In this document: positions 1-6,127 of the stretch, one piece after another
How positions within the stretch are numbered: the stretch's first letter is position 1
Layout: each line of letters opens with the position of its first letter
Assembly (NCBI GenBank): GCA_016926925.1
Contig: JAFGNQ010000014.1
Location: 1 to 19,699 of the forward strand
Reading direction: 5' to 3'
Length of the DNA stretch: 19,699 bases
Source: Candidatus Aminicenantota bacterium
GTDB lineage: Bacteria > Acidobacteriota > Aminicenantia > Aminicenantales > Aminicenantaceae
Notes under the pieces: model-generated
Told to the model about the DNA's origin: nothing
Databases searched by the model: none
Seen by the model: the letters and a program-made list of their open reading frames with translations, nothing else
Program-made: the position numbers and the translations under genes

Positions 1-500
1 GGCTGGGATGCCAGCCACTCGGTAATCTCGTAGGCATCCTGCGTTTCTTCCTTGCTGAATATTCCGTTCCAGCTGCCGAAGGAGGCTCCGGATCCACGGA
101 CATCGGCGGATGCCATGACATAGCCGTGATCGATCAGGGGTTTATTGAGTGCGGAATCACCGAGATGGCGCACTTTTCCGTCGACAATGACGGCCCGGCG
201 GTACCGCGTATGCTGCCAGATGACCGGGAGAGGCTCTTCATGAACCTTGCCCTCCCTTGCCGGACGGACGATGTCGATGGCCAGTTTGACCCCGTCCCTC
301 ATGGGCAAATACTGGGAATACCGCACCGAAGAATCGTACTTTGCGGCGGAATACCCTTTGTACTCGCCGAACTTGGAAACCTTCTCCGCGGTCTGCTCCT
401 GTGCCGGCAAATACGCGAGAAGAATGAAGACAACAGCGAATAAACAAATTGCCAAAAGCGGCCAAATCCATGGCCTTTTTTGAGACCTGTTCCCGAACAT
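1..500 (-). CDS. CocE/NonD (S15) family hydrolase, N-terminal part, runs off the window
   Basis: This is the first 166 residues of a secreted alpha/beta-hydrolase of the X-Pro dipeptidyl-peptidase S15 / CocE-NonD type; the rest lies beyond position 1. The start at 498-500 is well supported by a GAGGAGGA ribosome site about 6 nt upstream. Residues 13-30 form a hydrophobic signal or anchor segment followed by a polar mature region. The stretch YLPMRDGVKLAIDIVRP (residues 64-80) is the usual S15 N-terminal strand signature, and DVRGSGASFGSW (133-144) is the family's conserved RGxGxSxG block. The nucleophile-bearing GxSY motif normally comes shortly after the point where the window ends, so catalytic competence cannot be judged. 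Members hydrolyse peptides, esters or acyl-amino compounds; the substrate here is unknown. It is divergent from the Nudix gene. Confidence 0.88.
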   Translation of the reverse strand, partial: MFGNRSQKRPWIWPLLAICLFAVVFILLAYLPAQEQTAEKVSKFGEYKGYSAAKYDSSVRYSQYLPMRDGVKLAIDIVRPAREGKVHEEPLPVIWQHTRYRRAVIVDGKVRHLGDSALNKPLIDHGYVMASADVRGSGASFGSWNGIFSKEETQDAYEITEWLASQ

Positions 501-553
501 GTTTGTCCTCCTCCTCAAAGATAATGGGCCTCGATTCATTCAAGGCGTTTTTT

Positions 554-582
554 ACTTTACATGATGCCCTTTCTTATGTCCA
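554..582 (-). promoter_or_regulatory. Possible sigma70-type promoter of the S15 hydrolase gene
   Basis: Read on the minus strand, TGGACA (577-582) is followed by a 17-nt spacer and TAAAGT (554-559), giving a start of transcription near 547 and a leader of about 45 nt. Matches to the consensus are 5/6 and 4/6. It is a reading by eye in a short divergent gap, so it is only a candidate. Confidence 0.3.
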
Positions 583-672
583 CTCCCAAATGCAGACAGA
601 ATGTACCCCTAAGTCGAGGGACAGGAATCCATGAAGAGCACGCGTTGCATTCTTAGCGAACTCATCACGCAC

Positions 673-701
673 TTGACATGCCGAGATCCTGTCAATACCA
701 T
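673..701 (+). promoter_or_regulatory. Possible sigma70-type promoter of the Nudix gene
   Basis: TTGACA (673-678) is followed by a 17-nt spacer and TACCAT (696-701). The -35 is perfect and the spacing ideal; the -10 is 4/6. If used, transcription starts near 708, downstream of the longest possible Nudix start (631). This argues that the protein begins at 730 or 766. Confidence 0.4.
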
Positions 702-729
702 GCTTGTGGTATTCCTGGACCGAGTCCAA

Positions 730-1182
730 ATGACAAAAGGTAAATCTCGAGCTTCCGCAAAATTGATGAATCACACCCACCCCCAAGTTGCGGTCGGCGC
801 CGTCGTCTTTAGGGAAGGTAAAATTTTACTCGTTAAACGAATGAATGATCCCCATAAAGACAAATGGTCTATACCCGGCGGTTCCGTCAACCTCGGAGAG
901 ACTCTGCAAGAGGCTGCCGAAAGGGAAGTCAGGGAAGAGACGGGACTTATAATCCGGGCGACAAAACCCATCCATACCTTCGATTTGATCGAAAGAGAAG
1001 ACGATGGGACCGTCCGCTTTCACTACGTGATCGTAGATTTGGAGGCCGACTATATCGGCGGACATTTGCAGCCCGCCGACGATGCCGCGGATGCCGGCTG
1101 GTTCGGCCTGGTAGAACTGGACCATCTTGCAATGACCGAAAACACGCGTGATTTTCTTAAAAAGTTCCCATTCCTGACTTAA
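730..1182 (+). CDS. Nudix hydrolase (MutT/ADP-ribose pyrophosphatase-like)
   Basis: A Nudix-fold pyrophosphohydrolase that would cleave a nucleoside diphosphate linked to another moiety. The Nudix box is complete: the G of GGSVNLGE, five residues, E, seven residues, then REVREETGL, supplying the metal-binding REx2EE. The core PQVAVGAVVFREGKILLVKR begins about 15 residues after the chosen start, and the C-terminal part keeps the strand/helix pattern of ADP-ribose-pyrophosphatase-like members. Substrate cannot be told from sequence. The start is uncertain: 631 has a modest AGGA site and gives 183 aa, but its first 45 residues resemble no domain and a good promoter (673-701) lies inside it. 730 gives 150 aa with a weak GAG; 766 gives 138 aa, closest to the usual family length. 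It stands alone, divergent from the S15 gene. Confidence 0.88.
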   Translation: MTKGKSRASAKLMNHTHPQVAVGAVVFREGKILLVKRMNDPHKDKWSIPGGSVNLGETLQEAAEREVREETGLIIRATKPIHTFDLIEREDDGTVRFHYVIVDLEADYIGGHLQPADDAADAGWFGLVELDHLAMTENTRDFLKKFPFLT

Positions 1183-1352
1183 CGGAATCCGACCCGTCCA
1201 GAGCTTCAATGGCACTCATGAAAAAATCACTGCAGCCATGAATCCTTCGGTTGCAGGTAAAATACCGGCTGCAAACTTTTAGCGAGGCATGACGTACCTC
1301 TCAATAGACATGATAGATTATGCCAGCTGGCCTACTAAGGTCTCTTTTGGAG

Positions 1353-1381
1353 TTGAGGGACTTGACTCAAGGCATTATCTT
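1353..1381 (+). promoter_or_regulatory. Possible promoter of the sigma/anti-sigma/caspase operon
   Basis: TTGAGG (1353-1358), a 17-nt spacer and TATCTT (1376-1381) form a weak sigma70-like promoter. The -35 lies in a short inverted repeat, TTGAG...CTCAA (1353-1370), which could be an operator. Matches are only 4/6 in each box. ECF operons are often autoregulated from a non-sigma70 promoter whose consensus I cannot recognise here. Confidence 0.25.
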
Positions 1382-1398
1382 TCGTGAATTAAAAGTGA

Positions 1399-1445
1399 CG
1401 CTTTCGACCTCATGATGTGTTTCATGAATGTAAAGGTCGAAAGTG
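1399..1445 (+). promoter_or_regulatory. Inverted repeat folding over the sigma-factor start region
   Basis: CTTTCGACCT (1401-1410) and AGGTCGAAAG (1434-1443) are exact 10-nt reverse complements, extended by a G-T and a C-G pair (1399-1400 with 1444-1445). Inside the 23-nt loop, CATGA (1411-1415) can pair with TCATG (1422-1426). The candidate start codons at 1412 and 1424 fall in the loop and inner stem; the third candidate, 1454, is just downstream. The repeat could be an mRNA hairpin controlling translation or a dyad operator. Confidence 0.6.
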
Positions 1446-1963
1446 AAAAACAAATGCTGGAATCAAAACCGACAGACATCGACATCGAAAAGTATTACTC
1501 TCGGTACGGCCCGATGGTGCTCCGGCGCTGCCGGCAATTGCTCCAAGACGAGGACAGAGCGTTGGATGCTATGCAGGAGGTCTTCACCAAAGTGCTGACA
1601 AAAAAAGAACGGTTGCACGGCCTCTTTCCATCGAGTCTGCTTTTTCGTATTTCCACGAATGTCTGTCTCAACATGATCAGAGACCAGAAAAAGCACCACT
1701 CGCTCTATCAAGATAACCTCTTGATTCAAATCGCTGTTCTCGATGAAAAAGAAAAGAACCTTGTCATCAGAGACACCTTGGACCGGATCTTCAAGATAGA
1801 GAAACAATCCACCCGAGAAATTGCCGTTCTGCATTTCGTAGATGGAATGACCCTGGAAGAAGTGGCGAATGAAGTCGGCCTTTCCCTTTCCGGGGTCCGC
1901 AAACGCATCAGGCAACTGCGGGCCCGAATCAAGAATCAGAAGGAGCTCCGCTATGAAAACTAA
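1412..1963 (+). CDS. ECF-like RNA polymerase sigma-70 family factor
   Basis: A two-domain alternative sigma factor. Residues about 28-95 carry sigma region 2, with ALDAMQEVFTKVL and the -10-recognising SSLLFRISTNVCLNMIRD. Residues about 118-172 carry region 4, with a helix-turn-helix at MTLEEVANEVGLSLSGVRKRI that would contact the -35. There is no region 1 or 3, as expected for the ECF class. The longest frame (183 aa) is reported. Starts at 1412, 1424 and 1454 all lack a good Shine-Dalgarno, and a strong inverted repeat covers the first two; 1454 gives a more typical N-terminus. Its last 11 nt overlap the next gene, so the two are probably translationally coupled. It most likely directs transcription of this operon and perhaps others when released by its partner. 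Confidence 0.88.
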   Translation: MMCFMNVKVESEKQMLESKPTDIDIEKYYSRYGPMVLRRCRQLLQDEDRALDAMQEVFTKVLTKKERLHGLFPSSLLFRISTNVCLNMIRDQKKHHSLYQDNLLIQIAVLDEKEKNLVIRDTLDRIFKIEKQSTREIAVLHFVDGMTLEEVANEVGLSLSGVRKRIRQLRARIKNQKELRYEN

Positions 1964-2747
1964 GCGTGTAAAGGAGTGGGAGCTGGAAAGGTATCTTCTC
2001 GGCGAGCTTCCGCAGACAAGGATGAAGGAAATCGGCCGGCTTCTGCAGCAGGATGCGCCATTGAGAACACAGCTTTCATCCCTGCAAAAATCCGACGAAA
2101 ACATTTTAAGGGCCTACCCCGCTGAGAGGATGATCCCTGAGATACAAAATAAATACCAGCGACAAAAGACCCGCGCGAAGAAAAGGCCGCACTCAAGAGC
2201 TATCAGAAGCCTGCTCTACGCATCCCCTGCCTTTGCAGCGGCCCTCATTCTCCTCTTCATCGTTGTCTTCAAATCCCCAGTTTCCCAGGATTTCCGGATC
2301 AAGGGAACGGATTCCATCGATATGACGAAATCCCAAATCTTGATTTACAAAAAAATAGGAGACGACGTTCTCCTTTTACAAAACGGAGATGTCGCACATA
2401 AAGGAGATCTTCTGCAATTAGCATATGTGGCGGCAGGACAACCCTTCGGCGTCATCTTTTCCATAGACGGAAACGGAATGATCACCCTCCACTACCCCGA
2501 TGATGGCTTGAGTTCCACGAAGCTTCTACCCAATGAGTCGGTTCCTTTGGGAACATCCTACGAACTGGACGATGCGCCGGGATATGAGCGCTTTTTCTTC
2601 GTCACGGCTCAATCCGAAATCAATGTCATCGATATTCTGGAGCTGGCGGAAAAACTTGCCGAAAATCCGGAGGAGGCTCGAAAGACAGATCTCGACCTTC
2701 CTTCTAGCTATAGACAGGACTCAGTGCTGATCGAAAAAGGAGAATAG
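1953..2747 (+). CDS. Anti-sigma-factor-like membrane protein with DUF4384-like outer domain
   Basis: A 264-aa single-span protein. Residues 1-85 are cytoplasmic, charged and helical (WELERYLLGELPQTRMKEI is a typical anti-sigma start). A transmembrane helix lies at about 87-106, and residues 107-264 face outward. The outer part (about 125-235) resembles DUF4384: GDLLQLAYVAAGQPFGVIF, then LHYPDD, then a strand/helix ending. There is no HxxxCxxC motif, so it is not a zinc-dependent anti-sigma. The start at 1953 has AAGGAG 8 nt upstream and lies inside the sigma gene's end; the open frame continues upstream to 1869, but that extension only overlaps the sigma gene. Its place directly after an ECF sigma factor is the main reason for the anti-sigma call. 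It may link an external event, perhaps one involving the next protein, to sigma release. The partner relation is inferred. Confidence 0.75.
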   Translation: MKTKRVKEWELERYLLGELPQTRMKEIGRLLQQDAPLRTQLSSLQKSDENILRAYPAERMIPEIQNKYQRQKTRAKKRPHSRAIRSLLYASPAFAAALILLFIVVFKSPVSQDFRIKGTDSIDMTKSQILIYKKIGDDVLLLQNGDVAHKGDLLQLAYVAAGQPFGVIFSIDGNGMITLHYPDDGLSSTKLLPNESVPLGTSYELDDAPGYERFFFVTAQSEINVIDILELAEKLAENPEEARKTDLDLPSSYRQDSVLIEKGE

Positions 2748-2749
2748 AC

Positions 2750-4282
2750 ATGAAAAAAACACATAGAATCATTATAATTTTAGCGGCAGCCATCTTGAGT
2801 ATGGCAACTCTGCTTCCCGCACAAACACCGGACCAGGCTGTTATCAAGCGGTTCGTCATAGCCGTCGGGGCTAACAGCGGCGGAAAAGAGAGGGTACACC
2901 TCCGATACGCCGTCTCCGACGCCGAGGCCATCCTTCAGGTTTTCCAAGAGCTGGGGGGTGTGACCAAGGAAGACACTCTCTTTCTCAAAGATCCCGATAC
3001 GCGGACACTATTCACGGAAATGGGAAAATTTCAGGCGGCCGTCGAAAAATCGAGGGAAAAAAACAGCCGCGTAGAATACATATTCTATTATTCCGGTCAC
3101 TCGGATGATGAGCACATACTCCTCGGAGAGGAAAAAGTCTCTTACAAAGACCTCAGGGAGACCATCGAAAGCGTGTCATCCGACGTCCGTATCGCCATTC
3201 TGGATTCCTGTGCCTCCGGAGCGTTCACGCGCATCAAAGGCGGCAAGAAGCGCCTTCCCTTTCTGATGGACTCCGCCTACGACATGCGCGGTTATGCTGT
3301 TTTGACTTCCAGTTCCTCCAGCGAAGCATCTCAGGAATCAGACCTCATCAAGGGCTCTTTTTTCACGCACTATCTCATCTCTGGGATGCGGGGAGCGGCG
3401 GATTTGAGCCAGGACGGCCGGGTGACGCTGAGCGAAGCCTACCAGTTCGCGTTTGACGAGACACTGACTCAAACGACCAAGACTGTCAGTGGTCCCCAGC
3501 ACCCGCACAACCATATCCAGATGAGCGGCACCGGGGATGTGGTTATGTCCGACATCCGCAAGGCATCAACGGTATTGATTTTGGGTGAAGATCTTTTCGG
3601 CCGCATATTCATCCACGATAAAAACGACCGCCTTGTCGTCGAGCTGACTAAGCCCGCCGGGAGAAAGATCGAGTTGGGTTTGGAGGAAGGCACCTACCGG
3701 TTGATCAACATTCCTGAAGAGGCTGTTTTCGAGGTAAAAATAGAGCTTAGGCCGGGAACGGACTTTGAGATGACCCCGTCACAGTTCAACAAAACCGACC
3801 TGGCTTACACAACGCCCAGGGGCGATAGGGCACAAAGAGTGCAGAGACACACCGTGCTTCAGGGAAAATCCAAATACCGCTTTTTTGTAGACCTCATGTC
3901 CAAATCGACCAGTATGTACGGTGAGTACGGGCTGCTGATGGGAGCGCATTTCGGTGTGACCATCAACAGAGTCTTCTCCGTCGGTGTGGGAGGTTACGGG
4001 AAGACCAATTTCACTCCCGGATTGCCGGGCTACGGCGGCATAACTTTTGCCTACGTTTTCAAACCGACCCGAAAGCTGCATTTTCGGACTACGGCACTCG
4101 CCGGTGCCGGCACCAGCAAGCTAGGTGACATCTTCTATATCTTCGAGCCGGGGGTGGAGGCCGTGCTCAACCTCTCGCACATCGTAAGGATTCAGTTTGG
4201 AGTCTGCATGCCCATCGTCGATAAACCTTATACCGGCTTGGATAGCCCCATGTTCACTGTCGGCTTCCAATTCGGGAAATAG
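2750..4282 (+). CDS. Secreted caspase-family (C14) protein with C-terminal outer-membrane-barrel-like domain
   Basis: A 510-aa exported cysteine protease homologue. Residues 1-24 are a signal peptide ending LLPAQ. Residues 33-265 form a caspase-like p20/p10 unit: IFYYSGHSDD holds the catalytic His117 and AILDSCASGAF the catalytic Cys154. D218-L-S-Q-D-G-R-V-T-L-S-E229 fits an EF-hand loop. Residues about 270-365 are beta-rich, PEGA/Ig-like in feel. Residues about 375-510 have alternating, glycine- and aromatic-rich strands (LLMGAHFGVTINRVFSVGVG, FEPGVEAVLNLS, MFTVGFQFGK) typical of a small outer-membrane barrel, ending in a phenylalanine-rich strand. The start has AAAGGAG upstream and lies 2 nt after the anti-sigma stop. 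I infer a cell-surface or periplasm-facing protease co-made with its regulator; target and cleavage specificity are unknown. Confidence 0.85.
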   Translation: MKKTHRIIIILAAAILSMATLLPAQTPDQAVIKRFVIAVGANSGGKERVHLRYAVSDAEAILQVFQELGGVTKEDTLFLKDPDTRTLFTEMGKFQAAVEKSREKNSRVEYIFYYSGHSDDEHILLGEEKVSYKDLRETIESVSSDVRIAILDSCASGAFTRIKGGKKRLPFLMDSAYDMRGYAVLTSSSSSEASQESDLIKGSFFTHYLISGMRGAADLSQDGRVTLSEAYQFAFDETLTQTTKTVSGPQHPHNHIQMSGTGDVVMSDIRKASTVLILGEDLFGRIFIHDKNDRLVVELTKPAGRKIELGLEEGTYRLINIPEEAVFEVKIELRPGTDFEMTPSQFNKTDLAYTTPRGDRAQRVQRHTVLQGKSKYRFFVDLMSKSTSMYGEYGLLMGAHFGVTINRVFSVGVGGYGKTNFTPGLPGYGGITFAYVFKPTRKLHFRTTALAGAGTSKLGDIFYIFEPGVEAVLNLSHIVRIQFGVCMPIVDKPYTGLDSPMFTVGFQFGK

Positions 4283-4346
4283 AAATATCGTTATCTTAGT
4301 CCGTGATATTCCAATGTCTTTCTTCTTCCCTAATCAATCTTTGAGA

Positions 4347-4373
4347 ATCCGGAAAAAGAGAAGGGTTCCGGAT
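4347..4373. repeat. 8-nt perfect inverted repeat in the gap after the caspase gene
   Basis: ATCCGGAA (4347-4354) and TTCCGGAT (4366-4373) are exact reverse complements around an 11-nt loop. No T-run follows directly (the nearest is at 4403-4409), so it is a poor intrinsic terminator. It may be an RNA-stability hairpin or an operator for the gene at 4518. The rest of the 235-nt gap (4283-4517) shows only a weak TTGACT at 4423 with no convincing -10. Confidence 0.4.
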
Positions 4374-4517
4374 CAAACTAAGGGCAGATGGACCTAGTCT
4401 CCTTTTTTTCAGAATGAAAGCCTTGACTTTTTCGGCCAATCGACAAAAAATTCCCTCAAGTACCTCTAGATCAAATTCCAGGGCCATTTGTATGAAGACG
4501 ACAGAAAGGGAGAGCAT

Positions 4518-6057
4518 ATGAAAAAGCATAAAAGATTTCCGGTTTTTTTGTTCATTTTATTCCTAATTTTTAGCTCGGGCTTGCCTATCCCGTGTGCGGG
4601 ATTCTTTTTCGGCCTTTCGGACGACGATCCGTTCGGAGAAACCCGGACGAAAATCCTGGAGACACTCGAAAAGGAAAACATCCCTTCCATCACCGTGGCT
4701 GTGGCCAGAGGCGGAAAGATCATCTGGGAAGAAGGATTCGGCTGGGCCAACCGGGAGAAGAAAATCAAGGCCACTCAGGAAACCATGTACTCCCTGGCAT
4801 CCATATCCAAGCCCTTCACCGCAACGGGACTCCTGGTTCTCGTAGAACGTGGATTGGTCGACTTGAACAAGCCTGCTAATCACTACCTGGGAGAGGCCAA
4901 GCTGCGGGCTTTCAGAGGAGAGACAGCCGAAGCAACCATCCAAAGGCTGCTCCACCACACCGCCGGGCTTCCCACTCACTGGAACTTTTTCTATGAGGAT
5001 AAGCCCCAGAAGCGTCCCAGCATGGAACAATCCATCAACCGGTATGGCATCATCATCGCCCCCCCCAGGGACGATCTTCAACTATTCCAATTTTGGCTAC
5101 GGCATACTGGATTACATCATTGAGAGAACAGCAAAGATGAGTTATCCGGATTTCATGAAGTCCGAAGTGTTCGATCCTCTGGATTTAAAACACACGGCTG
5201 TTTTTACATCCCGACCTCCGGATGAACTCGTAGCAGAACGGTACTGGCCACAAAAGGGAGGCCCCATTCCCTTTTATGACTTCGACCACCGTGGCGGTTC
5301 GGCTGTCTATTCCAGTGCTCACGATCTCGTCCGTTTCGGCATGTTCCACCTGAAGAACCACCTGCCGGACCAAAACCCCATCCTCAAAGACGCAACGATC
5401 GACCTGATGAAGGAAGACGCTGATCCAGGTTTGCCGAAGCACGGATACCATCTGGGCTGGTCCGTGGGAGAAACCTTCGGGTACAAAATCGTCGCCCACG
5501 GCGGCGGCATGCCAGGCGTGAGGACAACATTGCGCATTCTTCCCGAGGAAAACATAGCCGTTGTCGTTCTCTGCAACGGACAAATCCAGGACATAGACCT
5601 CATAAATCACCTCATCTTCGGTGCACTGCTGCCGGAGTATTCCGAAAAGCGGGCACAGGAGCCGAAAAAAGAAGAGCCTCAGACACCGAAAAAATTTGAA
5701 CCGCCTCCATGGCTCGTCGGCCGATGGGCGGGAGCTATAACGCCCTACGAGGGCAGAGTCCCGGTTGAAATGCTCGTCGAAGAGAGCGGCAAAGTCTGGC
5801 TCAAAGTCGAAGGCGAGAAATACAAAAACAAAAAGGGGAGACCCTCAATCGGTTTTCCCGAGTTCAGGGACGGCCTGTTCCAGGCGGTCTTCACCACCAA
5901 AATGCCGACCGAGGACGCTGCCCGGTCACCCCACCAACTCTGGCTGGCCATGGCTCACAACGAGGACCTGGTCGGTTTTGCTGCGGCCAGGGCTATTAAA
6001 TTCGATTTCTGTCTACCCTCGTTCATTAAGCTCACGAAAGAGTCTGGATTGAAATAG
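4518..6057 (+). pseudogene. Beta-lactamase-family serine hydrolase, frameshifted at a C8 run
   Basis: An exported penicillin-binding/esterase-type serine hydrolase split in two frames. The start at 4518 has AAAGGGAGAG upstream; residues 1-27 are a signal peptide. Ser95-I-S-Lys98 is the SxxK nucleophile/base motif. After APP (residues 181-183) the frame fails: the C run 5059-5066 has eight Cs, and the first frame ends at 5123. Removing one C restores APPGTIFNYSNFGYG, the family's PPG...YxN block (Y189-S-N191). The downstream frame then runs intact to 6057 with the third motif HGGGMPG and a C-terminal beta domain of about 130 residues (WLVGRWAGAI onward). Everything except this one base looks functional, so assembly or sequencing error, a recent mutation, or phase variation at the homopolymer are all possible. 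It probably follows the caspase gene on one transcript. Confidence 0.85.
5059..5066 (+). repeat. C8 homopolymer at the frameshift point
   Basis: Eight consecutive cytosines, exactly where the reading frame of the serine hydrolase changes. Seven would keep the gene open. Such a tract is prone both to sequencing miscount and to slipped-strand mutation. Confidence 0.9.
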
Positions 6058-6127
6058 AGGGAGAGAAAGTGATCGGTTTACGGTTTGAGCAATAACAACT
6101 AACCGGACACCGTGAAAGGAGGCCTGC

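Noticed and set aside
1231..1249. TGCAGCC/GGTTGCA hairpin after the Nudix gene
   Set aside because: Seven pairs including a wobble, but no T-run follows, so it is not a convincing terminator.
1463..2104. Minus-strand 213-codon open frame opposite the sigma factor
   Set aside because: It lies entirely opposite the sigma and anti-sigma genes, whose domain motifs are clear; the translation has no recognisable domain.
4423..4451. TTGACT with a possible -10 before the first serine hydrolase
   Set aside because: The only hexamer at 17 nt is AAAAAT, too poor a -10 to call a promoter.
5059..5123. Programmed ribosomal frameshifting as the cause of the split hydrolase
   Set aside because: No downstream stem or heptameric slippery pattern was seen, and the family is not known for recoding; an extra C is the simpler explanation.
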